Assembly: GCA_007134775.1 (NCBI GenBank)
Contig: SLKC01000051.1
Location: 1 to 58,814, forward strand
Length of the DNA: 58,814 bases
From: Ectothiorhodospiraceae bacterium
GTDB taxonomy: Bacteria > Pseudomonadota > Gammaproteobacteria > XJ16 > Halofilaceae
Direction of reading: 5' to 3'
The translations under genes were made by a program, and so were the position numbers. The notes under the pieces were generated by a model. The model saw only the letters and a list, made by a program, of their open reading frames with translations. It did no database searches and had not been told where the DNA came from. Of this stretch, positions 1 to 8,616 are shown in pieces. Position 1 is the first letter of the stretch; each line of letters begins with the position of its first letter.

Positions 1-1151
1 AGCCAGCCGGCGGAGTGCAGGCAGAAGTTGACCCCGGCCAGCCCCGTCGCGAGCAGCGTGTTGGTCGACTCGGTTGCGGCCTGGGCGTCAGGGATCTTCG
101 ACGCGGTCAAGGCACCGCCGGAGCGGAACGGCACGCCGAGGCGGCGGGCCAGCTGGGCCGCCCCATAGAGCACGAGCGATGGCTCCGGCGTGCCGAACGT
201 CGGTGCGCCCGACTGCATCGACATCGACGAGGCGAACATGCCGAAGATGGCCGGTGCGCCGGGGCGTACGAGCTGAGTGAAGGCAATGCCGGCCATCGCT
301 TCGGCGAGCAGCTGGGTGAGTGTGCCCGCGATCGTGACCGGCGACATCGCCCCCGCGAGGATAAAGGGTGCAATGATGCAGGCTTGGTTATTGCGTGCAT
401 AGACCTTCGCCGCCCCGAGCATGGTCTCGTCGAAGACCATGGGCGAGTTGGCGTTGATCAGGCTGGTAACCACCGTATTGTTGGCGACGAACTCTTCGCC
501 GAAGACGCGTTTCGCCATCTCGACGGTATCCTGGGCGCGATCGGGGTGCGTGACCGAGCCCATGAAGCACTTGTCGCTGTATTTGATGTGGCTGTAGACC
601 ATATCGAGGTGGCGCTTGTTGACCGGCAGGTCGACCGGCTCACAGATCGTGCCACCCGAGTGGTGCAGCGAAGAGGTTGTGTACGCGAGCTTCACCAGGT
701 TCTGGAAGTCCTCCAGGGTCGCGTAGCGGCGGCCATTGTCCAGATCGCGCACGAAGGGGCAGCCGTAGCCCGGGACAAAGACGGTGTTCTTGCCGCCGAT
801 ACGCACACTGCGCTCGCTGTTGCGCGCGTGCTGCGTGTACTCGGCGGGGGCGTTGTCCTGGATCAATTTGCGCGCAAGGCCACGGGGGATGCGGACGCGC
901 TCGCCGTCGACCTCGGCGCCGGCATCGCGCCACAGCTGCAGGGCCTCCTCGTCCTCGCGGAATTCGATGCCGATCTCCTCGAGCACGGTCTCGGCGTTGT
1001 ACTCGATTAGCTCCAGACCTTCCTGGTCGAGCACCTCATAGTAGGGCACCTTGCGCGTTACATACGGGGCGCGGCTCGCGGACTGGGCGCCCGAGCGTGC
1101 CGCCTGGCGCGCCGCCCGACCGCCACCACCTCTGCGTCGTCTCTCGCTCAT
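1..1151 (-). CDS. Trimethylamine methyltransferase (MttB) family protein, non-pyrrolysine type, 3' end cut by window
   Basis: This minus-strand frame is open for 383 codons from the ATG at 1151 to the window edge, so the C-terminus is missing. After a basic, Gly/Arg-rich N-terminus, the body carries features of the MttB superfamily of rhizobia and other aerobes: EIGIEFREDEEAL, GKNTVFVPGYGCPFVRDL, HHSGGTICEPVDLPVNKRHL and SGAPTFGTPEPS. Family members transfer a methyl group from a quaternary or tertiary amine to a corrinoid protein; pyrrolysine-free members include glycine betaine methyltransferase MtgB. No in-frame stop or UAG occurs in the visible part, so pyrrolysine is not used there. The substrate cannot be read from sequence. 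It lies downstream of folD on the same strand and opposite a dimethylglycine-dehydrogenase-like gene, which suggests a methylated-amine pathway. No corrinoid protein or reductive activator is visible; they could lie beyond the left edge. Confidence 0.88.
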   Translation of the reverse strand, partial: MSERRRRGGGGRAARQAARSGAQSASRAPYVTRKVPYYEVLDQEGLELIEYNAETVLEEIGIEFREDEEALQLWRDAGAEVDGERVRIPRGLARKLIQDNAPAEYTQHARNSERSVRIGGKNTVFVPGYGCPFVRDLDNGRRYATLEDFQNLVKLAYTTSSLHHSGGTICEPVDLPVNKRHLDMVYSHIKYSDKCFMGSVTHPDRAQDTVEMAKRVFGEEFVANNTVVTSLINANSPMVFDETMLGAAKVYARNNQACIIAPFILAGAMSPVTIAGTLTQLLAEAMAGIAFTQLVRPGAPAIFGMFASSMSMQSGAPTFGTPEPSLVLYGAAQLARRLGVPFRSGGALTASKIPDAQAATESTNTLLATGLAGVNFCLHSAGW

Positions 1152-1187
1152 GGTCGTGCTCCTGATCGCGTCTCGGATGGCCTGCAG

Positions 1188-1207
1188 GAACGGCCGCTCG
1201 GCCGTTC
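1188..1207. promoter_or_regulatory. Perfect 9-bp inverted repeat upstream of the MttB-family gene
   Basis: GAACGGCCG and CGGCCGTTC are separated by CT, giving a perfect dyad 37 bp upstream of the MttB-family ATG. It lies inside the 280-bp gap between folD and that gene. It could be an operator, an RNA hairpin that attenuates read-through from folD, or chance in GC-rich DNA. Nothing else was recognised in this gap. Confidence 0.4.
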
Positions 1208-1431
1208 ACCGGCATAACGCTGAAGTATGCCGCCAAGGCGTCCACCCTCGCTGGCTCGTTGGCGACACGCAGATAGCTGCGGACGCCACCCGATGTGCCG
1301 CATGCAGGAGAAGCGGGCACGCGCTGGGGGGCGGATGTCCCCCGGGGGAAGGGAGGGCGTCGATGCTGCCATTGACGTGCTGCCTTCCTTCGCTGTCGGG
1401 TACACCCGATCGGCTGGGGCGTCGCGGGTGA

Positions 1432-2325
1432 CTACAGTCGCCGGCGCATCTGGGCCTCGTAGTGCTCGCGCTGGCGGCGTGCGGCGGTGACGGAGTTGCG
1501 CATGAGGATTGAGGCGGTGACCGGCCCGACGCCACCCGGTACCGGCGTGATCCAGCCCGCAACCTCGGCGCAGGAGTCGTAGTTGCAGTCGCCGACGACG
1601 CGCTCGCGGCCGTCGTCGTCGATGACTTGGTTGATGCCGATGTCGATCACGACGGCGCCCGGCTTGATCATGTGCCCGGTCAGCAGGTCGGGCTTGCCGA
1701 CGGCGACGAAGACGACATCGGCTCGGCGGGAATGGATCGCGACATCGCGCGTCATGTGGTGGCAGACAGTCACGGTAGCGCCCTCGGCCATCAGGAGGAA
1801 GGCGATCGGCTTGCCCACGATTTCGGAGTGACCGATGATCGTCGCCTCCATGCCCTCGATGCGCATGCCGGTGTGGCGCAGCAGCTCAACCGAGGCCATC
1901 GCGGTGCACGGGGCCAGGTCGAGTTCGCGATAGACGATGTTGCCGATCGAGGCGGGGTGCATTCCCTCGACGTCCTTGAGTGGATCGACTGCCGCCTGCA
2001 GCTGCTTGATCGACAGGCCATCCGGGATGGGGCGCTGGATGATGATGCCCGTCACCCGCGGATCGACGTTCAGGGCCCAGATCGCTGCATGGGCCTCCTC
2101 GGCCGTAATCTCGGCGGGAAAGTGGCGCTCCTCGAACTCAATGCCGACGCGATCGCAGTTGCGCCGCTGATTGCGAACATAAAACTCCGCGGCGGGATTC
2201 TCGCCGATACTGACTGAGACCAGTTTCGGCGCCCAGCCGGCGGACTTGAGCTGGGAGACCTGTTGCATGACGTCGGCAAGGATCTGGTTGGCGACTTCAC
2301 GGCCGTTGATGTCTTTCTCGCCCAT
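1432..2325 (-). CDS. folD: Divergent FolD: methylenetetrahydrofolate dehydrogenase, cyclohydrolase activity doubtful
   Basis: A 297-residue FolD-family protein, normal length, started at ATG 2325 because upstream in-frame sequence is not FolD-like. The fold signatures are present: folate site tyrosine (Tyr49 in FYVRNQRR), Gln97 in IIIQRPIP, PCT, GHSEIVGKP and the C-terminal PVPGGVGPVT. Several catalytic positions are changed. The YxxxK lysine (K54 in E. coli, K56 in human) is Gln53. DVDG is DVEG (Glu120). PCTPxG is PCTAMA. The two residues that contact the NADP 2'-phosphate in the human enzyme (R173, S197) align with His166 and His190. Mutating the human lysine to Gln is known to abolish cyclohydrolase and keep dehydrogenase activity, so this is probably a monofunctional dehydrogenase, perhaps NAD-dependent (inference). 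Its place beside MttB-family and DMGDH-like genes suggests oxidation of methylene-THF from N-methyl groups. Confidence 0.9.
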   Translation of the reverse strand: MGEKDINGREVANQILADVMQQVSQLKSAGWAPKLVSVSIGENPAAEFYVRNQRRNCDRVGIEFEERHFPAEITAEEAHAAIWALNVDPRVTGIIIQRPIPDGLSIKQLQAAVDPLKDVEGMHPASIGNIVYRELDLAPCTAMASVELLRHTGMRIEGMEATIIGHSEIVGKPIAFLLMAEGATVTVCHHMTRDVAIHSRRADVVFVAVGKPDLLTGHMIKPGAVVIDIGINQVIDDDGRERVVGDCNYDSCAEVAGWITPVPGGVGPVTASILMRNSVTAARRQREHYEAQMRRRL

Positions 2326-2357
2326 ATTGTGATGTTCCCGAGCGGTCTTGGAGGGGA

Positions 2358-2386
2358 TTGCCCAGTCGTGATGCGCGCGTATTGTA
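2358..2386. promoter_or_regulatory. Candidate divergent promoter between folD and the DMGDH-like gene
   Basis: In the 215-bp divergent region, the plus strand shows TTGCCC (2358-2363), 16 bp, then TATTGT (2380-2385). The minus strand reads TACAAT at 2386-2381, a good -10 for folD but with no convincing -35. The two -10 elements overlap, so one regulator bound here could control both directions. Motif reading only. Confidence 0.35.
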
Positions 2387-2540
2387 CGCACTGCGTGGCA
2401 CGGGGCACAGTTGCGTCTGGTCGAACCGGGTCGGGCGGATGGCCGCGCGATCCTGGGGACGTGCCGGCGCCCGCTGGAGGCGCTCGCCTCGGGACGGAGC
2501 GGCAGCGATCCTGCGCCTGCCCCCCGACAGGAGATGTGCA

Positions 2541-4985
2541 ATGAAGTCACACGCGCGTGTGGTCGTTGTCGGCGGGGGCTGCGCCGGCGCCAGTGTGCTC
2601 TATCATCTGGCCCTCGCCGGCTGGTCCGATGTCGTGCTGTGCGAGCGTGAGGCGCTGGCAGCGGGGGCGACGGCCCGTGGTGCTGGCGTTTTGGCGCCGT
2701 TCAGCGCCGAGCCAACCCTGCGCGAGATCCATTGCACCACGGCGCGACTGGCTGATGCCTTCGCCGAGGATCCAGCGACGGCGTTCGAGTGCACGGCTTG
2801 TGGTGATCTGCGTCTGGCACGTACGCAGGATCGTATGGACGAGCTGCGACGCTATGCGAGTTGGGCGCGGGCGGTTGGTGTGTCCTGTGAACTGCTCACG
2901 CCGGCGGATGCTCGTGGGAGCTGGCCGCTTGCAGCGGACTGCGAACTCGTCGGCGGTCTTTATCAGCCCCAGGGCAGACGCATGGATCCGGTGGCTCTGA
3001 CGCGGGGCCTGGCGGTGGGGGCGCGTGATCACGGTGCGGAGGTGTACGAGGGAACGGCGGTTGCTGCGGTTCAGCGCAATCGGCGCAGCGGAGAGTGGGT
3101 GGTATCGACCAATCGGGGCGATATCGTGTGCGAGCATGTGGTGACGGCGCTTGGCAGCGACGCGGGCGCCGCCATCGCGAAATGGTTCGGCGAATCGATT
3201 CCCGTTGTTTCGCTGCGCCATCGTTACTGGCGCAGCGACGGGTCGGTCGAATGGCCGTCATCTCGGCTTCCGGGGTATGAAGGCCCACTGCCCACGTTGC
3301 ATGTGCCCGATGACGGCTTTTCGTTCTATCCGATCGCTGAGGCGCTCGGATTCGAGGTGTTCCCGGCCGACGTGGCCGCCGCCCCCGAGGAGGCAGGCAC
3401 CGGCCAAAGGGACAAGGCAACACCGGCGCACTCTGACGGTGACGCGATTGCGTGGGGGGCCGCCGCTTCTGCATGGGTGCCAGCGGTCGCCGGCGCGGAC
3501 GCCGGGCACTGGGTCGATGGCCGCGTCGCCTACAGCCCGGATGGCCGCCCGCTGGTCGGCCCGCTCTTCGGTCTGCCCAATGTCTGGCTCGCGGAGGCTC
3601 TGAGTCGGGGTACGGCGAGTGCCGGCGGGGTGGGGCGGCATCTGGCAGCGATGATCGCCGAGGGAGAACCGGGGATCGATATGGCCCCGTTGCACCCGCA
3701 GCGTTTCGGCTCGCACGTACGCGACGACTATGCGGTGGCGGCTGCCCGGGTGGCCTATACCCACAGCCTGGCACGGACGCAGGAGCCAACGGGGGGAGCG
3801 CAGGCAGAGTTCGCGCTCAAGCAGGCACCGGTCAGCGACCGCCTGCAGGCCCGCGGTGCGCGTTTCGGCGAGCGCAACGGTTGGGCCGAGGTGGTGGACT
3901 TCAACACCACACATACCGCGACGGAAGCTGGCGGGGTTGCCGGTGAGCAAGGGCCTGACCACCGTCCTTCGGTGGCGGCGCAATGTCGGGCCGTGCGCGA
4001 GCGCGTGGGCCTGATCGAGGCGAGTGCGCTGGCCAAGTACGAACTGTCGGGGTCCGGTGCGTTCGCCCTGCTGCGCTCGTTCTGTGCCAGCCCTCTGCCG
4101 GATCCGGGCGAGATCGGACCGGGATATGCACTGCGTCCCGCTGGGCGCGTTGATGGTGTGTTCACGATCGCGCGCCTTGCCGAGAATCGCTTTTACCTCG
4201 TGGCCGAAGCCGTCGCCGAGCGCCACCTCGAGGACCGTCTCGTTCGAGGCCTGCCCGGCGACGGCAGCGTGCGCCTGGACAATGTCAGCGACGACTGGGG
4301 CGTGCTGGTCGTGGCGGGGCCGCATGCAGACCGCCTGCTCCACCGCATCTGCCGTGATGACCTCGGCGATGCGGCGTTTCCGCGGATGAGCTGGCGCGAT
4401 CTGCCGATCGGCAGGGCCCGTGCCCGCGTCCTGCGCATCGACCCGGTGGGCGAGCGGGGTTGGGCGCTGCACCACAAGCTGCCGCTGCAGGGATATCTTT
4501 ACGATTTGCTGGTCGCGGCCGGCACCGATCTGGGGCTCGAGCCCATCGGGCGGCGTGCGTGGGAGTCACTGCGTCTGGAGACGTCGTGCCGCCAGTGGGG
4601 GGAGGATATCGGCCCCTATCGCAGCGCCGTCACCGCGGGGCTGGTCGATTGTCTCGACTGGAGCGTGGATTTCGTGGGGCGCGCCGCGGTGGAGCAGGAG
4701 ATCGCGACGCGACCGCCTGAACGCTGGGTCACGCTCGGCGTGGAGACGGCGGCTGTGGAGCCGCAGGGTGGCGAACCGCTGTGGCATGGGGATCGCGTCG
4801 TCGGTTGGAGCACGTCGGCTGGCTACGGCCATACCGTCGAGCAAGTGATCGCGCTCGGTTACGTCGAGTCGGCTCTCGCCGAAGCGGGCGCCCGGCTGCA
4901 GATCGAGGTGCTGGGTGAGCGGCTGGCGGCTGAGGTGTTGCACAGCGCACCCAGTGATTCACGAGGGGAGCGTTCCGGCTCATGA
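2541..4985 (+). CDS. Dimethylglycine/sarcosine dehydrogenase-like protein (FAD oxidoreductase + GcvT domains)
   Basis: An 814-residue two-domain protein started at ATG 2541 with GGAG eight bases upstream. Residues about 5-400 form a DAO-type FAD domain with the GGGCAGAS dinucleotide motif at 11-18 and the DMGDH-like SPDGRPLVGP. Residues about 430-800 form a GcvT aminomethyltransferase-type folate domain (SALAKYELSGSG, DFVGRAAV). The length matches DMGDH/sarcosine dehydrogenase, which oxidatively demethylate N-methylglycines, give methylene-THF and pass electrons to ETF. The STWHAAG segment that carries covalent FAD in DMGDH reads ATARGAG, so the histidine is replaced by Arg46 and FAD is probably non-covalent. 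The usual TPxEAGL of the GcvT part reads SAVTAGL. The substrate may therefore be another N-methyl amine. etfBA follow on the same strand, fitting ETF as acceptor. Confidence 0.85.
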   Translation: MKSHARVVVVGGGCAGASVLYHLALAGWSDVVLCEREALAAGATARGAGVLAPFSAEPTLREIHCTTARLADAFAEDPATAFECTACGDLRLARTQDRMDELRRYASWARAVGVSCELLTPADARGSWPLAADCELVGGLYQPQGRRMDPVALTRGLAVGARDHGAEVYEGTAVAAVQRNRRSGEWVVSTNRGDIVCEHVVTALGSDAGAAIAKWFGESIPVVSLRHRYWRSDGSVEWPSSRLPGYEGPLPTLHVPDDGFSFYPIAEALGFEVFPADVAAAPEEAGTGQRDKATPAHSDGDAIAWGAAASAWVPAVAGADAGHWVDGRVAYSPDGRPLVGPLFGLPNVWLAEALSRGTASAGGVGRHLAAMIAEGEPGIDMAPLHPQRFGSHVRDDYAVAAARVAYTHSLARTQEPTGGAQAEFALKQAPVSDRLQARGARFGERNGWAEVVDFNTTHTATEAGGVAGEQGPDHRPSVAAQCRAVRERVGLIEASALAKYELSGSGAFALLRSFCASPLPDPGEIGPGYALRPAGRVDGVFTIARLAENRFYLVAEAVAERHLEDRLVRGLPGDGSVRLDNVSDDWGVLVVAGPHADRLLHRICRDDLGDAAFPRMSWRDLPIGRARARVLRIDPVGERGWALHHKLPLQGYLYDLLVAAGTDLGLEPIGRRAWESLRLETSCRQWGEDIGPYRSAVTAGLVDCLDWSVDFVGRAAVEQEIATRPPERWVTLGVETAAVEPQGGEPLWHGDRVVGWSTSAGYGHTVEQVIALGYVESALAEAGARLQIEVLGERLAAEVLHSAPSDSRGERSGS

Positions 4986-5121
4986 CGCGGTATCCTGTTG
5001 GGCTGGATTTGGACGTGAGCCTGGGAAACATCCTAGGGTTCCAGGCATGAGGCAAACCAACGGGCGATCGGTTGGCCGCGTGCGGTCGCCGCCAGTGCCC
5101 GGCAACGCAAAAAGGTGAGAG

Positions 5122-5871
5122 ATGAAGATACTGGTTCCCGTGAAAAGGGTGGTCGATGCCTACGTCAAGGTCCGCGTCAGGAGCGACGGTTCGGGCGTCG
5201 AGACCAACAACATCAAGATGTCGATGAACCCGTTCGACGAGATCGCGGTCGAGGAAGCAGTGCGCCTGAAGGAGGCCGGGACGGCCAGCGAGGTCATCGC
5301 CGTGACTATCGGCGGGTCGCAGGCCCAGGAGCAGCTGCGCACGGCACTGGCGATGGGCGCGGATCGGGCGATGCTGGTGGAAGCCGATGAAGGGCTACAA
5401 CCGCTCGCGGTCGCCAAGACCCTCAATGCCGTGTGCGACCAGGAATCGCCGGACATGGTGATCATGGGCAAGCAGGCGATCGATGACGATGCCAACCAGA
5501 CCGGGCAGATGCTTGCAGCACTGCGGGGTTGGGCGCAGGGAACCTTCATCTCGGCGCTCGAAGTCGGTGAGGGCGAGGCCACGATCACGCGCGAGATCGA
5601 TGGCGGGCTGGAGAAGCTGAAGCTTCCCCTGCCGGCGATCGTGACGGTCGATCTGCGCCTCAACGAGCCGCGTTATCCGAAGCTGCCGAATATCATGAAG
5701 GCCAAGAAGAAGCCGATCGAGCAGACCACGACCGCGGACCTCGGGGTCGAGACGAGCACGGGCCTGACGCAGGTCCGGGTCGAGGAGCCGCCCGCACGCA
5801 AGGGCGGTGTCAAGGTCGATAGCGTCGCCGAACTGGTCGACAAGCTGAAGAATGAGGCAAAGGTGATCTGA
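5122..5871 (+). CDS. etfB: Electron transfer flavoprotein beta subunit
   Basis: A 249-residue protein with the canonical EtfB start [19 protein letters not shown], the [16 protein letters not shown] segment, and AMP/FAD-binding segments GADRAMLV and MGKQAIDDD. The end [10 protein letters not shown] is the usual EtfB recognition-loop region that contacts partner dehydrogenases. A strong ribosome site (AAGGTGAG) lies just before ATG 5122. The stop overlaps the etfA start (5871), so the two are translationally coupled. It is 136 bp after the DMGDH-like gene on the same strand, suggesting it serves that enzyme, though ETF can also serve acyl-CoA dehydrogenases. No ETF-ubiquinone oxidoreductase is in the window. 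Confidence 0.97.
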   Translation: MKILVPVKRVVDAYVKVRVRSDGSGVETNNIKMSMNPFDEIAVEEAVRLKEAGTASEVIAVTIGGSQAQEQLRTALAMGADRAMLVEADEGLQPLAVAKTLNAVCDQESPDMVIMGKQAIDDDANQTGQMLAALRGWAQGTFISALEVGEGEATITREIDGGLEKLKLPLPAIVTVDLRLNEPRYPKLPNIMKAKKKPIEQTTTADLGVETSTGLTQVRVEEPPARKGGVKVDSVAELVDKLKNEAKVI

Positions 5872-6809
5872 TGGCTATTCTCGTCTATGCGGAACACGAT
5901 GGCAGTGCCCTGACTTCAGGTGCACTTTCGGCGCTCGCTTGTGCCCAGCAGATCGGTGGCGAGATCGATGTGCTGGTGACGGGCAGTGGCGTCGACGAAG
6001 CCGCTGCGGCGGCTGCAAAGGTCGCCGGTGTGCGCAAGGTGCTCGTCGCGGATGCGTCGCACCTCGAGCATCATCTGGCGGAGAATGTCGCCCCGGTCAT
6101 CGAGGCGGTGGCGGCTGACTACGAGTATATCCTCGCTGCGGCGACGACGAGCGGCAAGAACATTATACCGCGCGTGGCGGCAAGGCTTGATGTCCAGCAA
6201 ATCTCTGACATCAGCGGCGTCGAAGCGCCGGATACGTTTGTACGCCCGATCTACGCGGGCAACGCGCTCGCGACGGTTCGCTCGGAGGACCCGAAGAAGG
6301 TCATCACGGTGCGCACGACCTCGTTCGATCCGGTTGCAGCGGAAGGGGGCGAGGCCACCGTCGAGTCCGTCGATCCGGGCGCGGATGCCGGCCTGACGCA
6401 GTTCGTTGGGGCTGAGGTCAGCAGCTCCGAGGGCCCGGAACTGACCACGGCTCGCATTGTCGTGTCGGGCGGGCGCGGTCTCGGCTCGGCGGAGAACTTC
6501 AAGCTCATCGAGGAACTTGCCGAGGAACTGGGTGCCGCGGTCGGTGCCAGCCGCGCCGCCGTCGATGCCGGCTATGTGCCCAACGACTACCAGGTGGGCC
6601 AGACGGGCAAGGTCGTAGCGCCCGATCTCTACATCGCCATCGGGATTTCAGGGGCGATTCAGCACATGGCCGGTATGAAGGAGTCGAAGGTGATCGTTGC
6701 CATCAACAAGGATCCGGAGGCACCGATCTTTGAGGCGGCCGACTATGGACTGGTGGCCGATCTGTTCGAAGCAACCCCGGAACTGAAGAAGGCATTGACC
6801 GCGGCCTGA
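5871..6809 (+). CDS. etfA: Electron transfer flavoprotein alpha subunit
   Basis: A 312-residue EtfA of usual bacterial length. The C-terminal FAD domain carries the family signatures [45 protein letters not shown] and [10 protein letters not shown]. With EtfB it forms the soluble heterodimer that collects electrons from flavin dehydrogenases and hands them to the membrane ETF:ubiquinone oxidoreductase. Its ATG overlaps the etfB stop. A perfect GC hairpin 16 bp after its stop probably ends the transcript that starts with the DMGDH-like gene. Confidence 0.97.
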   Translation: MAILVYAEHDGSALTSGALSALACAQQIGGEIDVLVTGSGVDEAAAAAAKVAGVRKVLVADASHLEHHLAENVAPVIEAVAADYEYILAAATTSGKNIIPRVAARLDVQQISDISGVEAPDTFVRPIYAGNALATVRSEDPKKVITVRTTSFDPVAAEGGEATVESVDPGADAGLTQFVGAEVSSSEGPELTTARIVVSGGRGLGSAENFKLIEELAEELGAAVGASRAAVDAGYVPNDYQVGQTGKVVAPDLYIAIGISGAIQHMAGMKESKVIVAINKDPEAPIFEAADYGLVADLFEATPELKKALTAA

Positions 6810-6825
6810 CGCCGTTCCCATGATA

Positions 6826-6849
6826 CCCCGAGCCAGGGAAGGCTCGGGG
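6826..6849 (+). terminator. GC-rich hairpin after etfA, probable terminator
   Basis: CCCCGAGCC and GGCTCGGGG form a perfect 9-bp stem around a 6-nt loop (AGGGAA), 16 bp after the etfA stop. No U-tract follows, so termination strength is uncertain. Confidence 0.6.
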
Positions 6850-6913
6850 GGGATGTGACTGAGCGGGGGGCGTGCCACGCTGTGCGGTCCGGACACTCGG
6901 CGAGGTTGGTGCC

Positions 6914-7135
6914 ATGAATACCTCACCGGCAATCGTTCTCGTGGTCATCGGGCTTGTGCTCGTCGCGCTCGGGCTGGTTGCCCTCACAGGGGCTCTCGAC
7001 TGGTTCGGCCGCCTGCCCGGCGACATCCGCATGGAGGGCGACAACAGCCGGGTCTTCATCCCGATCACCTCGATGGTGGTCGTCTCCCTCGTGCTCAGCA
7101 TTCTCGTCAATCTCCTGTGGCGGTTTTTCCAGTGA
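6914..7135 (+). CDS. DUF2905 family small membrane protein
   Basis: A 73-residue protein started at ATG 6914 (MNTSPAIVLV). Two hydrophobic segments at about residues 5-26 and 50-69 flank a short loop with the family signature FGRLPGDIRMEGDNSRVF. DUF2905 proteins are small inner-membrane proteins without an assigned function. It stands alone between the etfA hairpin and the fnr-type gene on the same strand. Identification rests on the RLPGDIR loop and the two-helix layout. Confidence 0.85.
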   Translation: MNTSPAIVLVVIGLVLVALGLVALTGALDWFGRLPGDIRMEGDNSRVFIPITSMVVVSLVLSILVNLLWRFFQ

Positions 7136-7308
7136 CTCCCTGTCAGCGTGTGGGGCCGAGGCGGGCGCCACGGCCTGCTTGGGGGCGGTAGCGACGAGCC
7201 ATCGTATCGGTGATATTGTGGGTATCGCCTCCGGGCGCGGCGCGACCGTCCCTGGTTTGCGTGGCCGCCGCTCAGGAGGGGGCGTGATGCCGCGGCGGGG
7301 GGAGATCG

Positions 7309-8106
7309 ATGGATGGAGATGGGGAGCGACTGGACGACGAGTCGGTCATTGATCTCGGCCGCCTGAGCCGTTCCTGTCAGGATTGCTCGCTGCGCGGCCT
7401 CTGCCTCCCCGATGGCCTCGAGGCGGCAGACATCGAAATGCTCGAACGCGTTGTCCACCAGCGCCTGCCGTTGGATCGCGGTGAGGAGCTCTTCCGCGCG
7501 GAGGAAGAGTTCGTCAACCTCTACGTCGTGCGCAGTGGCACGATACGGACGACACAGCCGACAGCCCCCGGCGACGAGCAGGTGATCGGGTTCCACCTGC
7601 CTGGGGAGTTGCTCGGCCTCGATGCCATCAGTACCGGGCGCCATCAGTGCAACGCGCTCGCACTCGACCGCACGAGCGTCTGTGCCATCCCCTTCAACCA
7701 GCTCGAACAGGTCGCCGTACGGGTGCCGGCGCTGCAGCAGCAGCTGTTGCGCATCATTTCGCGGGAGATGGTCGAGGATCACAATCATCTGGCCGCCCTG
7801 GGGCGGCGTTCGGCGCACGAGCGACTGGCGCTGTTTCTCTACAGCCTCTCTGAGCGCCTGGAACGGAGTGGACATGGTGGGGATCAGTTCAGTCTCAGCA
7901 TGTCGCGCGCCGACATCGCCAGCTACCTCGGCCTCGCCCTGGAGACGGTCAGCCGCCTCATGACCCGATTGGCGGACGAGGGCGTGATCGCCATCGACCG
8001 CCGCCGTCTGCGCATCGTCGACCACGGTCTGCTGGCGGAGGCGGCGGGCAATCCATCGCGGAGAGATTGCGCCCCGCTGCGCTCGGGGCGGACGGGGTCG
8101 TACTGA
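7309..8106 (+). CDS. fnr: Fnr/Anr-type oxygen-responsive transcriptional regulator
   Basis: A 265-residue Crp/Fnr regulator. The N-terminus has the CxxCx5C cluster (Cys23, Cys26, Cys32); a cysteine matching Fnr Cys122 is Cys125 in SVCAIPF, so all four [4Fe-4S] ligands are present. An extra Cys114 is nearby. A cyclic-nucleotide-like beta barrel spans about residues 45-140, then a dimer helix, and a winged helix with recognition segment ETVSR at 212-216, matching the E-SR residues that read TTGAT half-sites. It should activate microaerobic or anaerobic genes when oxygen is low. The start ATG 7309 is preceded by a purine-rich GGGGGGAG. No convincing TTGAT-N4-ATCAA site was seen nearby. Confidence 0.92.
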   Translation: MDGDGERLDDESVIDLGRLSRSCQDCSLRGLCLPDGLEAADIEMLERVVHQRLPLDRGEELFRAEEEFVNLYVVRSGTIRTTQPTAPGDEQVIGFHLPGELLGLDAISTGRHQCNALALDRTSVCAIPFNQLEQVAVRVPALQQQLLRIISREMVEDHNHLAALGRRSAHERLALFLYSLSERLERSGHGGDQFSLSMSRADIASYLGLALETVSRLMTRLADEGVIAIDRRRLRIVDHGLLAEAAGNPSRRDCAPLRSGRTGSY

Positions 8107-8164
8107 GGCCGGTGTGCTACCCACGGCAGCTGTAGCAGATTGAGTCAATAGTGGGAGGGCGTTC

Positions 8165-8542
8165 ATGCTGCTGCTCGAACGCATCGCCGAGGAGAGGATC
8201 AGTGACGCGCGTGATCGCGGGGATCTCGCCGGCCTGCCCGGCGAGGGCCGACCCCTGCCGGCCGAGGACCTCGAGCTCGTGCCGCGCGAGCTGCGACCCG
8301 CCTACCGGTTGCTCAAGAATGCTGGTTACTTGCCCGAGGATGTGGCGCTGCGCCGCGATATCGCCGATGCGGAGGCGCTGCTCCACGCCGCGCGCGACAG
8401 CGAAGAGCGCGCAGAAGCGAGTGCGCGGTTACGACTGCTGCTCAACCGTCTGGGCAGTCAGCGCGCCGTATCGCTGGCGACGCAAGAGCGTTACTACCAA
8501 CGCATCCTTGCGCGGGTGGAGGCCGCCGGCGACGAGCGGTGA
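8165..8542 (+). CDS. DUF1992 (DnaJ-homologue C28 domain) family protein
   Basis: A 125-residue helical protein. The N-terminus shows the DUF1992 signature: ERIAEERISDARDRGDLAGL followed by GEGRPLP, then PRELRPAYRLLKNAGYLP. This family includes E. coli YhdN and the C-terminal region of DNAJC28. Its molecular role is not established. The gene follows fnr by 58 bp on the same strand and may be co-transcribed with it. Confidence 0.88.
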   Translation: MLLLERIAEERISDARDRGDLAGLPGEGRPLPAEDLELVPRELRPAYRLLKNAGYLPEDVALRRDIADAEALLHAARDSEERAEASARLRLLLNRLGSQRAVSLATQERYYQRILARVEAAGDER

Positions 8543-8616
8543 CCGCTGCTGAGAAGCGCGCGAGGATGATGGTAGACTAGATACATGCGTGAATACGTGA
8601 ATAGACGCTGGATCGC

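Noticed and set aside
15-1010. Long plus-strand open frame opposite the MttB-family gene
   Set aside because: It is an antisense shadow of a gene whose translation matches a known family over its full visible length; its own translation has no recognisable domain.
3258-4475. 405-codon minus-strand open frame inside the DMGDH-like gene
   Set aside because: High GC gives long antisense frames. The opposite strand encodes two clear domains, and this frame has none.
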